Below are positions 34,945 to 43,313 of a stretch of DNA of 58,900 nt, piece after piece. Position numbers and translations under genes: made by a program. The notes beneath the pieces are model-generated. The model searched no databases, was not told the DNA's origin, and was given only the letters and a program-made list of their open reading frames with translations. Origin of the DNA: Desulfobulbaceae bacterium (GTDB taxonomy: Bacteria > Desulfobacterota > Desulfobulbia > Desulfobulbales > SURF-16); NCBI GenBank assembly GCA_002868945.1, contig PKTX01000040.1, positions 1-58,900 on the forward strand, given 5' to 3'. Positions within the stretch are counted from its first letter, which is position 1. Each line of letters begins with the position of its first letter.

Positions 34945-35454
34945 CTAGGCGTTCGCCTTCTTGTAATCCTCAGGGTCAATGCCGAGATTCTTGCACACCG
35001 CCAGCTCATCGGCGCTCAAGGCGTCGTCGCCATCATCTTTGGGGGCCTCGCCCTTGGTCTGGGTGCCACCCTTCAGGGCGGCGATGGCCGGCGTCTTCTC
35101 AAGGTAGCTCTTGAGTGCGGCAACATCCGAGGTGCCCAGCTCCTTGGCCCACTCTTTTTGGGCAGGCAGCAGCTTGCCGTCATCCAGACCCTGCTTGACC
35201 AGGGCATCAACATCATCAGTGCCCTTCTCGGTTTTGAGTGCCACAAACTCGCTCTTCAGCGCCTCAAAGGCCTCGATAGACACAAACTTGGCAGGATCTG
35301 CCTGGTCTGCCTTGGCCTTCAGGGTGGCGATCTCGGTGTCCTTCCGGTCAACGCTGTCCGCCTTGGCCTTAAGCGCGGTCATGGCCTGCTCGATCTGGTC
35401 GTCACCGGCGTCTTTTGCCAGGCCCAAAAGGGCAATCAATTTTTCTCGATCCAC
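34945..35454 (-). CDS. Internally initiated scaffold protein (Mu gpZ-like)
   Basis: In-frame GTG at 35454 preceded by AGAGGAGG with 5 bases of spacing would give a 169-residue scaffold (VDREKLIALLGLAKDAGDDQ...KKANA) from the 3' part of the protease gene, which is how Mu makes Z from within I. Strong ribosome-binding site inside a coding region is the main evidence. Confidence 0.7.
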   Translation of the reverse strand: MDREKLIALLGLAKDAGDDQIEQAMTALKAKADSVDRKDTEIATLKAKADQADPAKFVSIEAFEALKSEFVALKTEKGTDDVDALVKQGLDDGKLLPAQKEWAKELGTSDVAALKSYLEKTPAIAALKGGTQTKGEAPKDDGDDALSADELAVCKNLGIDPEDYKKANA

Positions 35455-36027
35455 GGTATCCTCCTCTGTTGTTGTTTGGAATTTGGCGGCAGCTCGTGCC
35501 GCCAGGTCGGAGTTGCCGTCAATGCCCGGGTCATTGGTGAGCGCCGCCATTTGCACGGCAAGCACAACTCCGGTCTTTTTGTCGTAGGCAAACACCGGCG
35601 AAACGTAGCGATACTCTCCGGCTTCGATCATGGCCTTGGCCTTGGCGGTCCACTGCACGTCAACGGCATACAGCCCGCCGCTCCTGGACGTCCCTGTCCC
35701 CGCGGCACTAGCGCCTCCCTGCGCGTCGTCACGCCACTCCAACTTCTTGAACCAGCCGGCCTCCGGGGCCTCCTTGCCGTTTATCTCCGCATTCAAGGTC
35801 TGGTGCTCATAGTCGATGACCAGGTCGCCGAGCAGGCCGTCAGCCCTGGCAATCACCCGGGCCGCACTCTCGGCATCAATGCGCCAGGCGTCGACCTCAT
35901 GCGGCCTGCCGTCCCTGGCTCGGAACTCCCCGGCCGGCATCAGCCTGATCTCGTCGGGCGCCGCCGAGGATATCTCAGCCACACAGGCGGCAATCGCCAT
36001 TGCACTGGTTAATAGCTTCTTCTTCAT
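34945..36027 (-). CDS. Prohead protease with scaffold domain (Mu gpI)
   Basis: Protein of 360 residues. The N-terminal Mu-type head maturation protease begins EIRLMPAGEFRARDG and has DLVIDYEHQTLNAEINGKEA, PEAGWFKKLEW and ALTNDPGID, all characteristic of Mu I. The C-terminal third is a charged coiled-coil scaffold (DREKLIALLGLAKDAGDDQI). The ATG at 36027 follows GGAGGG and begins MKKKLLTSAMAIAACV; an upstream in-frame start at 36150 lacks support. The long N-terminal hydrophobic stretch is usual for this family. Confidence 0.9.
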   Translation of the reverse strand: MKKKLLTSAMAIAACVAEISSAAPDEIRLMPAGEFRARDGRPHEVDAWRIDAESAARVIARADGLLGDLVIDYEHQTLNAEINGKEAPEAGWFKKLEWRDDAQGGASAAGTGTSRSGGLYAVDVQWTAKAKAMIEAGEYRYVSPVFAYDKKTGVVLAVQMAALTNDPGIDGNSDLAARAAAKFQTTTEEDTVDREKLIALLGLAKDAGDDQIEQAMTALKAKADSVDRKDTEIATLKAKADQADPAKFVSIEAFEALKSEFVALKTEKGTDDVDALVKQGLDDGKLLPAQKEWAKELGTSDVAALKSYLEKTPAIAALKGGTQTKGEAPKDDGDDALSADELAVCKNLGIDPEDYKKANA

Positions 36028-36228
36028 AACGGCAGCATACCCTCCATTTTCTTTAGCCCCCATCTGCACGTATTCAGTGCAGCCATTGCACAATGGCAAA
36101 CCGTGCCCGCGAACCACGTTCAGATCACGTTTAAAACTTCCCAGGTTCACCGCAACGCCGTCCCGGCATATCTCGGGGCGCTTTTAGCTGTAAAATCGCT
36201 CTCAGGCCATTTTCCGGGCAATTTGCAA

Positions 36229-36765
36229 TCACGCCGCCATGGCATCGTCAAGATGGGCCTGGATGATGCGCAACACCTCGGCCTCGTCGTCATCGGACAG
36301 GCCCAGGTAGGGGCGGGCCGGGATGTTGCGGTCGTCGTCGCCGAAATGCTGGGTGGCGCCGTATATCCTGTCCGTGCCGAACTCAAGACTGTCGCCGCCG
36401 GCCTGGTAGCGCAGCAGGTCGCGCAGGTCGCCGCGCTCCACCAGGATCTTGCTGCCGGCCAGGGCCTTAATGGCACCGGCCTTGGTGCCCCGGCTGGTGG
36501 TAAGACTCTTACGCTTCTTGCCCTTGCCCCGCCGCACCCCCTTGAGCATCTTGCGGCGCAGCGTGCTGTCGGCCAGCGGCTCCCAGGGCGTGCCGTCCGG
36601 CGCCTGCTCGTTGTCGAAGCGCTCCCGGTGGCTGATGAGCAGATATTCGCCGATGTCCTGGAATGCGAGGTGCATGTTGCCGCCGGCCTTTTCAAGGCTC
36701 GTTAAGGCCTCACGCACCTGGCGGTCGTCAATCTCAACACTTATGGCAAGACCGGCTCCAGCCAT
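36229..36765 (-). CDS. Virion morphogenesis protein (Mu gpG family)
   Basis: Protein of 178 residues of the phage virion morphogenesis family. It has AISVEIDDRQVREALTSLEK, RFDNEQAPDGTPWEPLADST and the late IPARPYLGLSDDDEAEV motif, which are family marks. The middle is rich in Lys/Arg. It lies between gpF and the protease gene, as in Mu. The 200 bases after it hold no gene. Confidence 0.92.
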   Translation of the reverse strand: MAGAGLAISVEIDDRQVREALTSLEKAGGNMHLAFQDIGEYLLISHRERFDNEQAPDGTPWEPLADSTLRRKMLKGVRRGKGKKRKSLTTSRGTKAGAIKALAGSKILVERGDLRDLLRYQAGGDSLEFGTDRIYGATQHFGDDDRNIPARPYLGLSDDDEAEVLRIIQAHLDDAMAA

Positions 36766-36773
36766 GCTGCTCC

Positions 36774-37478
36774 TTAATTGTTACCGACGGCTGCCCAGCC
36801 TGATGTGCCGGGATTATAGGCAAAGCCTGGATCGATGCCTTCCGGCACCATCACCGTGCGCGGGGTCGGGCCTCGCTGGCCAACTGTGACCTCATGGTAA
36901 TTCATGGGCGGGGCCTCAGTTGCCACCCTGAGCCCCATGCGCTCCACATCACGGTCGGAAACCATAAACTTGAGGCAATGACAGCCCCAGCCGTTGGACG
37001 GCGTATGCGTCTGCCACCATGGGTCGTCCAGGGGCAGCACCGTGCCGTCCCAGGCCAGATGCTCCTGGCGTGGGCTCAAGCTCCCGCCGTGCTTATACAG
37101 CCCGTAGGGCCTGGCCTTACGCAGCTCCGGGTCCATCATCTGCGCCTCGCGCCCGGCGTTGTAACTCTGGCGCAAGTTGGTGTCGTAAATCACCCTGGTC
37201 CGCCAGTTGCGGCCGCCGTTGTATGTCCAGCCATGGCGCTCCACCAGGGCGTCAAAGTCCTTGCGGAACTCGGCCAAGGTGGTGCCCTTGCTGATCGCCT
37301 TGTCCACGGCGGAGCGCAGATCCGCCAGCAGATCGTCGCGCATGGCTCCGGCCACCACAAAGGCCCGGTCGTGCATGCCGTGCCACAGGTCGGTCCACGA
37401 CTGTGTGGGCATGGTGATCTTTTGTCGGAAAAACTCGATCTGCTGGGCAAAGGGCAGTGACCCGTACTTAGTCGCCAA
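36774..37478 (-). CDS. MuF-type head morphogenesis protein (gp30)
   Basis: Minor head protein of 234 residues. It has FRQKITMPTQSWTDL, the MuF core (RTRVIYDTNLRQSYNAGREA) and SNGWGCHCLKFMVSDRD, as in SPP1 gp7/Mu gpF. The only start consistent with gene length is TTG at 37478, inside a 47-base duplication of the portal 3' end; the start therefore also encodes the ancient portal tail in another frame (GLGD-stop). Confidence 0.88.
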   Translation of the reverse strand: MATKYGSLPFAQQIEFFRQKITMPTQSWTDLWHGMHDRAFVVAGAMRDDLLADLRSAVDKAISKGTTLAEFRKDFDALVERHGWTYNGGRNWRTRVIYDTNLRQSYNAGREAQMMDPELRKARPYGLYKHGGSLSPRQEHLAWDGTVLPLDDPWWQTHTPSNGWGCHCLKFMVSDRDVERMGLRVATEAPPMNYHEVTVGQRGPTPRTVMVPEGIDPGFAYNPGTSGWAAVGNN

Positions 37479-37513
37479 GGCCGACCCCCTCCAGGATGTC
37501 GTAGCGGCCAGCC
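37467..37513. repeat. Duplicated portal 3' end, copy beside gpF
   Basis: 47 bases (cttagtcgccaaggccgacc...) match 37591-37637 at about 43 positions. The copy carries the portal C-terminal codons and stop in one frame and the TTG start of gpF in another. The 77 bases between the copies contain two direct CCCTGGC words and do not match the following portal sequence. Confidence 0.85.
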
Positions 37514-37590
37514 GACGGCCAGGGACGGCCTAGTGCCGGGCGAGCCAGGGATGGCGACAGTTTCGGCGACCTCGGATTTATGGTCATGTC

Positions 37591-37637
37591 CTTAGTCTCC
37601 AAGGCCGACCCCCTCAAGAATGTCGTAGCGGCCGGCC
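37591..37637. repeat. Portal 3' end, original copy
   Basis: Encodes the true C-terminus of the portal protein (GRYDILEGVGLGD and stop). Partner of 37467-37513. Confidence 0.85.
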
Positions 37638-39235
37638 AGGGAGGCTGCGGTCAGAGCCTGGGCCATGACATCGGCCAGGGTGTCGGTCTCCATCTGCGGG
37701 TACGCCTCAATCAACCTCTCACGGAACTCCTCAAGGCTGTCTACGTCGTCAAGCAGCGCTCGCACGGCATTGACCATCGACTCAATGGGCTCTGCCGTGT
37801 CCACGCCGAGCTTGTCAACCTGGTCGTCAACCACGCCACCGGCATCTTCTATGGCGGTTTTAAGGGCGGCCATGCCGTGCGCCTGCTGTGCCCTGAGCTT
37901 GCTTTGCTCTGGGCCGGTCGGAGAGTCGCTGGATCGGTCGACAGTTTGCCTCGGCTGCAGCAGGTCATCCTTGTCGCCGGCCTGCGGTATGCGGGTCTTT
38001 TCGTGCAGCCACCACACCGGGATCCGGGCCCCCATATCAACAAAGATCGGCAGGCTTTCGGCCAGCAGCTTGTAGTCTTCCGTCTCGCCTGTGTCTAAGT
38101 AAAAGCGTGGCGCCCGGCGCTTGTCCTCAATGCCGAAGTTGACGGCGGCCATGGGCCACAGGATGTCACGACCGATTGTCCCGGCATACTGCCTGGCATC
38201 AGACCTGATCAAACTCTGCTGGCCGCGCTCGTGCACATTGCCAAGGGCATTGGTATTTGTCCCCTCGCCGGTGCCGGAGGTGAGGGTGTTGCCGAGTATG
38301 GCCTTGGCCTTGGCTCGCTCGCACCAGCGCAACATCACCTCATACACATCACCCTTGCCGGCTGCCGCCTCCTTGAACTCAATCTGCATACCCTCCGGGA
38401 TGATACCGGCGGCCCGGTGGCCCAGGTTGGTGACGGCGCGCAGCAGGGTACCCTTTTCTTTTTTTGTGGCGTTGCGCGGATAGGTGCCGATCCGGGCCGG
38501 CATGCCGTAGATCTCCAAGAGCTCGGCCAAATCGCCCAGGGCATAATTTTGGAAAAGATAGGGCCAGACAAGCACACGATGCATGCCGGAGCGGGCGATA
38601 TATCCCGCCTTGGCTCTGTGCCGATGCTGCACCCAGCCCAGGGGCCACAGTTCGGCGCCGTGGGTCGAGGTGTCGCGTAACCGCAGTTCGTCTTGCCGCT
38701 CCGGATGCAGGCGGAACCATGAGTGCGGCCGAAAGATGGGCTGCTCAATGATGCGTTTACCGTTGTCCATGGCCCAGGGCAGCTCAAGGCAGGCCCACCC
38801 ATGACCGACACCGGCGCCCAGGTCGATGATCAAATCCTCGACCTCCAAACCGACAAAGGCCTCGGCGCAAAACTCGGCCGCCTTCTTCTCCTGGGCCGTG
38901 GCATTGTCCGGCGGCACGATCTGCCACTCAAGCTCGGCGGCAAGCTGACAGCGCTTGCCCAGGTCGGCAGCAATCTGCGGATCCTTCTCCTCCATGTCCG
39001 TAAACAGCTCGTGTTGGGCCTTGAGGTCGCCGCGCTCGGCAGACTCCAAGATGTCGTAGAGCCTGGCAGGCGTCAGCCCCTTGCTCGGGTGCTCGGCAAA
39101 CTCCCGCTTCAGCATGCCGACACGGGCCTCGTTGTCCGTCTGCTGCTCGCCCTTGGTGACAGCCTCTGCCTGGCCGCTGTCCGTCTGCTGCTCTCCGGTC
39201 CACAGGCGCTTGATCAAACTTTTAATACTCACCAC
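37592..39235 (-). CDS. Portal protein (Mu gp29, DUF935)
   Basis: DNA entry channel of 547 residues. It has the DUF935 marks LTPARLYDILESAERGDLKA, LEWQIVPPDNATAQEKKAAE, PLGWVQHRHRAKAGY and LAELLEIYGMPARIGTYPR. The start is a GTG at 39235 that overlaps the terminase 3' end by 7 bases. The gene ends in the segment that is duplicated ahead of gpF. Confidence 0.93.
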   Translation of the reverse strand: MVSIKSLIKRLWTGEQQTDSGQAEAVTKGEQQTDNEARVGMLKREFAEHPSKGLTPARLYDILESAERGDLKAQHELFTDMEEKDPQIAADLGKRCQLAAELEWQIVPPDNATAQEKKAAEFCAEAFVGLEVEDLIIDLGAGVGHGWACLELPWAMDNGKRIIEQPIFRPHSWFRLHPERQDELRLRDTSTHGAELWPLGWVQHRHRAKAGYIARSGMHRVLVWPYLFQNYALGDLAELLEIYGMPARIGTYPRNATKKEKGTLLRAVTNLGHRAAGIIPEGMQIEFKEAAAGKGDVYEVMLRWCERAKAKAILGNTLTSGTGEGTNTNALGNVHERGQQSLIRSDARQYAGTIGRDILWPMAAVNFGIEDKRRAPRFYLDTGETEDYKLLAESLPIFVDMGARIPVWWLHEKTRIPQAGDKDDLLQPRQTVDRSSDSPTGPEQSKLRAQQAHGMAALKTAIEDAGGVVDDQVDKLGVDTAEPIESMVNAVRALLDDVDSLEEFRERLIEAYPQMETDTLADVMAQALTAASLAGRYDILEGVGLGD

Positions 39236-40785
39236 GCGCCACCTCCGGCATAGCTAAGATCATCGTCGTCATTCTTCCGGCCATCCCAGCCACCACCAGC
39301 CCTGGGCGCCTCGGTGTATTCGATTTCGACGGTCTCTTTTTTCATTGCGTAATGACTGAGAAAGAGGCTGATTGCCGAGTCGCCATGCCGCTGCGATTTC
39401 GGACCATCCCCTTTTTGAGTCTTGGCCTGGGGTAGCTTAGGTATGCCCTCAATGACACGCAGTGCTCGCAAGTCGTCCCGCACCTCTGCGTCTTTCGGGA
39501 TGCCTTCCAGAGTGCCGTCCTGCAGTGCTGCTTTGAAGCGCGGCATGTTCTCCAGGTAAAAGGTGTTTGACAACATCACCTGCTCTATGCGTAGAACTCC
39601 ATACCTTTGGGATGCACGCTCAGCCAGATACTGACCATTCCCCCTGGCATCCAAAGCGCCGAAACGGAATCTCGGCAACCGATCAACGATGTAATAGAGC
39701 ACTTGCTCCTGTTGCCTGAATGGGCAGTTCGACAACTCCACCTGCAGCTTCACACGGTCAGTAAGGTCTCGGCCTTCTTCAAGCACGTCGATGACCGTCA
39801 AGTCACCCAGGCGCCCGAAGTCCTCACCAAATCCATGGGCAAGCTCCTGGTCCAGGTCGTCCAAGAAAGGCTTTAACTCTTCCTCGCACCATGCCGCGAT
39901 CTCCGCTTCGCGCTCATGGTCAGGCTGATGGCCGAACTCAGGCAACCAGCGGCCACGCACAAGCGGCGTGTCCTTGTTCATGCGGGCCTCGATCAGCCCC
40001 ATGGTCAGATAAGCCCCGCCGGACTGCGATGGGATAACGTCAAGCTCTTCTGCAGAGTCATCACCATAAAAATCATAGGCATCCTGAACCCACTGTGCCT
40101 CACTCTCCTGGGTCCACTCGATACCACGGCGCAGACATACGCGTCGGTAAAGCCCCTGCGCAACAGCTTCCCGGAATGTGGTCTTGTGGACACTGCCTTT
40201 GCGCTTTCCTGCCCGAGCCTCCAAAACAAGTTCATTGAAAGGGTTGTCCACACCGTTATGTGTAGAGATGATGCGGACCTTGTCACCCCAAAGCAGCATT
40301 GCCAGGGCCGCCTTAAGCATGCCTGCCAGGTCGTTATGGAACGCCGCCTCGTCGATCACGATCACCCCCTGCTTACCGCGCAAGTTGGTAGGTCTGGACG
40401 ACAGTGCAACGATTCTGCGGCCTGATTTGGGGAAATCGATCTTGTACGTTTTTATCTCCTTGTCGCCGTCGACAAAAATGCCTTCCTCAACTTCACTGGC
40501 CGCCTGGTCAAAGGCCCGCGCCCACATCGAACAGGCCTCTATATATTCAAGGGCCATGTCCTGGGTGGCACTGATATAAAAGACGTTCGAGCCATGGGCA
40601 GCAGCAGCAATAAGCACATCGTCGGAAGCCTCGGCCCACGTGAGACCGATACGGCGGGACTTCTCTCCGATCTTGAGCTGAGAGTCGTCCGACACCCACT
40701 CTTGCTGGTAGCCGAGCAAAACAGGCGGCGGTGCGTCTTGGATGTGAGCTGTTCCGGGGACTGTCTCGACAAGAAAATCCTTCAT
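39229..40785 (-). CDS. Terminase large subunit (Mu gp28)
   Basis: DNA-packaging ATPase-nuclease of 518 residues. It has the Walker A variant GEKSRRIGLTW (residues 40-50), Walker B VIVIDEAAF (Asp144, Glu145), coupling motif ISTHNG near residue 178, and an RNase H-like nuclease domain with the catalytic-type Asp in GFGEDFGRLGDLTV and LDARGNGQYLAE. It overlaps the gp27 homologue by 4 bases. Confidence 0.95.
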   Translation of the reverse strand: MKDFLVETVPGTAHIQDAPPPVLLGYQQEWVSDDSQLKIGEKSRRIGLTWAEASDDVLIAAAAHGSNVFYISATQDMALEYIEACSMWARAFDQAASEVEEGIFVDGDKEIKTYKIDFPKSGRRIVALSSRPTNLRGKQGVIVIDEAAFHNDLAGMLKAALAMLLWGDKVRIISTHNGVDNPFNELVLEARAGKRKGSVHKTTFREAVAQGLYRRVCLRRGIEWTQESEAQWVQDAYDFYGDDSAEELDVIPSQSGGAYLTMGLIEARMNKDTPLVRGRWLPEFGHQPDHEREAEIAAWCEEELKPFLDDLDQELAHGFGEDFGRLGDLTVIDVLEEGRDLTDRVKLQVELSNCPFRQQEQVLYYIVDRLPRFRFGALDARGNGQYLAERASQRYGVLRIEQVMLSNTFYLENMPRFKAALQDGTLEGIPKDAEVRDDLRALRVIEGIPKLPQAKTQKGDGPKSQRHGDSAISLFLSHYAMKKETVEIEYTEAPRAGGGWDGRKNDDDDLSYAGGGAW

Positions 40786-41348
40786 TTCCTCACCCCAAGA
40801 ATTGCCTCGCGCAGCTCTTTGACTGAATCTGCTGACAACCCACCCTTGGCCCCCACCTTCTCCGCCGCATCGGCGGCCTCTTGCCTTGCCTGCTTCCTGA
40901 TCTCCGCCTCGCGCTTGACGTTCATTGTGGAGCTGGCTTCAAGGCGCTGCACGGCCAGGGACAGCCCCTTGACCTGGCTGATCACGCCTGGCAGGCTTTC
41001 GGCTGTCAGCTCTTCGTTCTGCAGCTTCAAAGAGAGGTCAAAAGCCAGGGTGCGCAGGATCTCGTTGACCAGGTTGCCCACCTGGCCCTGGGGTGCGGCG
41101 CCCAGCTTGCCTATCCACATCTTGGCGATCTCGCGGCTCTGGCGCAGCTTGTCGCCGGCCTCCCGCATCTTGAGGTCATAGCGGTTGACTGCGCTCTTTG
41201 TGACCCTGTCATCATGACCTTCATCGGCCAAGACCTCATTGATCCTGGCCGTGGCCTCAAGCTGGGTGACGCGCGGATCGCGGAGCAGCTCGTGCAGCTT
41301 GTCGAGGATGTCCGGCGGCAAGCGGTCTATGGATGACGGCTTGCCCAT
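40782..41348 (-). CDS. Mu gp27-like terminase small subunit (DUF3486)
   Basis: Protein of 188 residues. It has the DUF3486 start SSIDRLPPDILDKLHELLRD, followed by ATARINEVLADEGHDDRVTK and SAVNRYDLKM, a helix-turn-helix typical of terminase small subunits. A helical C-terminal half follows. Confidence 0.92.
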   Translation of the reverse strand: MGKPSSIDRLPPDILDKLHELLRDPRVTQLEATARINEVLADEGHDDRVTKSAVNRYDLKMREAGDKLRQSREIAKMWIGKLGAAPQGQVGNLVNEILRTLAFDLSLKLQNEELTAESLPGVISQVKGLSLAVQRLEASSTMNVKREAEIRKQARQEAADAAEKVGAKGGLSADSVKELREAILGVRK

Positions 41349-41647
41349 TACAGTGACGGCTCCGGACGTTTGACGCCGGGCACGCGGGCGGTGCCTTCGG
41401 CCACATCGCGGCCCCTGGCGGTCAGCCTGGCCACCATGACACCGGCCGGCTCATTAACAGCGACAAGACCCTGCTCGGCCAGCCATGCCAGCTCGGTGCG
41501 CAGCTTGTCCTGGCCAACCCTGTGGCCCATGGCCGCCAGGGCGGAGCGCAGCACATATTCGTTGTGGCTGTAATCGGCATCTTGGTTGAGCACGCGCAGG
41601 ACAACCAGCCGCATATCAGCAGTTACCAGCTTTTCAAACTCGTTCAT
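41348..41647 (-). CDS. Mu gp26-like winged-helix protein
   Basis: Protein of 99 residues. It has a winged helix with RLVVLRVLNQDADYSHNEYV and LRTELAWLAEQGLVAV. In Mu, gp26 lies between gp25 and gp27; here too, with one-base and four-base overlaps. DNA binding is expected, target unknown. Confidence 0.85.
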   Translation of the reverse strand: MNEFEKLVTADMRLVVLRVLNQDADYSHNEYVLRSALAAMGHRVGQDKLRTELAWLAEQGLVAVNEPAGVMVARLTARGRDVAEGTARVPGVKRPEPSL

Positions 41648-41979
41648 CCGTTCACCCGCAAATGATGTTGATTGAGCAGATCCACTGCCCGGTTGACACC
41701 GGAGAGTCGGCCATCAAGCCGCCCCAGGTTTTCTGTCAATCTTGCTATTTTGCTGCCAAGATCATGCAGCTCGGGACGCGATGGCAGAGCCGTGACCGCC
41801 AGCTCCACCGAAGTTAAGCGCTCCTCGGCCCGCTCGTCTTTTTTGGTGCGAGCTGCCCGGCGATCTTCGCAGGTGGCCTGCGAGACAAACGACTGCTTGA
41901 GAGACCACATCCCCCAGGCCATCAGGGCTTGGACCACTAAAATGACCACAGGCAACCAGCGTAAAACCATTTCCATCAA
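41644..41979 (-). CDS. Mu gp25-like membrane protein (DUF2730)
   Basis: Protein of 111 residues with one N-terminal transmembrane helix (LRWLPVVILVVQALMAWGMW, residues 6-25) and a coiled-coil C-terminal part (LHDLGSKIARLTENLGRLDG), the DUF2730 pattern. It follows the lysis genes, as Mu gp25 does; possibly a lysis helper. Confidence 0.85.
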   Translation of the reverse strand: MMEMVLRWLPVVILVVQALMAWGMWSLKQSFVSQATCEDRRAARTKKDERAEERLTSVELAVTALPSRPELHDLGSKIARLTENLGRLDGRLSGVNRAVDLLNQHHLRVNG

Positions 41980-42197
41980 CCCACTCCTCGCCTTTTTTCA
42001 ATGTCGGTCATGCACGCCACACACAGGCTGCAGCCCGGCATGGCGGCCCGCCTGGCCGCCGGTATCTCGTCGCCGCACTCCTCGCACACCTCGGAGCCGG
42101 CAGCGCCTGCGGCCAGCTCCATCCGGCTGCGGTGGCGGCTGACAGCCTCGGCATTGTGTCGGGCCTGGTAGTCGGCGCCGTAATCTCCTTCGTCCAT
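41976..42197 (-). CDS. TraR/DksA-type zinc-finger protein
   Basis: Protein of 73 residues. It has the C4 zinc finger CEECGDEIPAARRAAMPGC then CVACMTDIE, and an N-terminal helix with DYGADYQARHNAEA. TraR-family proteins bind RNA polymerase in its secondary channel without ppGpp. The ATG at 42197 lies 3 bases after the o-spanin candidate. It could tune host transcription during late growth. Confidence 0.9.
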   Translation of the reverse strand: MDEGDYGADYQARHNAEAVSRHRSRMELAAGAAGSEVCEECGDEIPAARRAAMPGCSLCVACMTDIEKRRGVG

Positions 42198-42199
42198 CA

Positions 42200-42448
42200 C
42201 TACTTGTCGGCCAGGCACTTGTCGAGCTGGTCGCGCAGCCGGCGCTCCTGGCGGTAGCGGTCCTGCAGCCAAGCGGGAGTCACGGAATACTTACCGTCCG
42301 GCAGCTCCCTGATCATCCGGTCCGCCGGGATCACCGTCACCGGTTGTCGGTCGGCGCAGCTCGTCAAACAGACGGCTGAGATCATCAGCATCGCGGTCAG
42401 CCAGGGCCCGATCAAACCGCTGTGTATCGCTTTTGTAGTCACGGACAT
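42200..42448 (-). CDS. Outer-membrane spanin (Rz1-like lipoprotein) candidate
   Basis: Protein of 82 residues. It has an N-terminal signal with lipobox LTSC (Cys31) and a short charged, helical mature domain (PAWLQDRYRQERRLRDQLDK). It begins inside the preceding small membrane-protein gene in a different frame, the usual overlap of spanin pairs. Function as o-spanin is inferred from architecture and location in the lysis cassette. Confidence 0.7.
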   Translation of the reverse strand: MSVTTKAIHSGLIGPWLTAMLMISAVCLTSCADRQPVTVIPADRMIRELPDGKYSVTPAWLQDRYRQERRLRDQLDKCLADK

Positions 42449-42527
42449 TCTCCTTTTCCTTCTTTGCAAACCAGTGCTTGAGCAGCATGGCGACAATGGC
42501 CAGCACGGCAGCTGCTGCCTCGGCCAT
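42291..42527 (-). CDS. Inner-membrane spanin (Rz-like) candidate
   Basis: Protein of 78 residues. It has an N-terminal transmembrane helix (MAEAAAAVLAIVAMLLKHWF) followed by a charged periplasmic helix (DTQRFDRALADRDADDLSRL). It overlaps the lipoprotein gene by 158 bases in another frame. Shorter than Rz of lambda (about 150 residues) and with a Pro/Gly-rich tail, so the call is not firm. Confidence 0.6.
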   Translation of the reverse strand: MAEAAAAVLAIVAMLLKHWFAKKEKENVRDYKSDTQRFDRALADRDADDLSRLFDELRRPTTGDGDPGGPDDQGAAGR

Positions 42528-42530
42528 GGC

Positions 42531-42722
42531 TTACTCGTTGCCCCAGGAGATCTCTTCCTTGGTGACCAGACGCAGGCCGGTATTGACGGCGGCCAGGATG
42601 TAGCCGTTGGTCTCCGGACTGATCACCCAGCCGAACTGGGCCTGGGCAACAATGGCGACAATGGCCAGGATGTTGGTCCAAAAGGTCTTGCTTGTCCAAA
42701 AACGCTTGGTAGTAGCTTGCAT
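42531..42722 (-). CDS. Small membrane protein, holin candidate
   Basis: Protein of 63 residues: QATTKRFWTSKTFWTNILAI then VAIVAQAQFGWVISPETNGYI. It has one clear hydrophobic helix and a second weak one. It lies directly downstream of the endolysin, the normal place for a holin or lysis helper. The ATG at 42722 overlaps the endolysin stop (ATGCCT... reading 42725). Confidence 0.65.
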   Translation of the reverse strand: MQATTKRFWTSKTFWTNILAIVAIVAQAQFGWVISPETNGYILAAVNTGLRLVTKEEISWGNE

Positions 42723-42724
42723 GC

Positions 42725-43135
42725 CTATCCCTCTCTCATCATGGTTGCCAGGGTGTGGGCCCGCTGCCCCACCTGGTCGGCCCACACCGAGTCGAGCATC
42801 TCGTCGGCGGCCGTATCAAAGTCGCGCGCCAGCATGGCGGCGAGCATCTTCTTAAACTTGAGTAACCGGGGCAAGCCCAGGTTGTAGCACATGTCGATCA
42901 GCGCCATCCGGCGCCGCTCCGACAGGCTGCGAAAGCCGGGCACAACTTTTTCAAGGCGCAGGGTTGTTGCCAAAATGTCGTTACGCAGCAACACCATGGC
43001 CTCGGCCGTTGAGATGCCGTTGTCGTCCAAGTTGCGGCCCGCGCCGATAGTGATCTTGCCGGCCGGGCACACATAGGGCTTCAGCCGCAACCCCTCGTGC
43101 TCGATGAGCTGTTGTTCAAGTTTTTGTTGATCCAT
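42725..43135 (-). CDS. T4/lambda-R21-type endolysin (GH24 lysozyme)
   Basis: Peptidoglycan-degrading lysozyme of 136 residues. The catalytic Glu is in EHEGLRLKPY. Nine residues later stands Cys (PYVCPAGKIT) and six after that Thr, the E-8x-D/C-5x-T triad with Cys replacing Asp, as in several phage endolysins. TIGAGRNLDD follows. No signal or SAR segment is present, so release needs a holin. The ATG at 43135 was chosen because the longer frame upstream lacks a ribosome-binding site. Confidence 0.92.
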   Translation of the reverse strand: MDQQKLEQQLIEHEGLRLKPYVCPAGKITIGAGRNLDDNGISTAEAMVLLRNDILATTLRLEKVVPGFRSLSERRRMALIDMCYNLGLPRLLKFKKMLAAMLARDFDTAADEMLDSVWADQVGQRAHTLATMMREG

Positions 43136-43277
43136 GGCGCCCCTCCGGAGCTGGTGGTTCACGTGACAGAGGCACGGGCCGCGATGGCCCGTGCATGCCA
43201 ATCAGGAACATCACAGGCTTCTTTGTACTGTGGATCGGGAGGGGGGTGTAGGTGTGGCGGTTCAGGTGGGAGAGTGC

Positions 43278-43312
43278 ATAAAAAAGGGGCAGCCGGACCG
43301 GCCACCCCTTTA
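43278..43312 (-). terminator. Intrinsic terminator upstream of the lysis genes
   Basis: Minus strand AAAGGGGTGGCCGG-TCC-GGCTGCCCC followed by six T residues. It separates the early/middle transcript from the lysis-late genes, so late transcription should begin downstream of it or require antitermination. Confidence 0.8.
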
Positions 43313-43313
43313 A

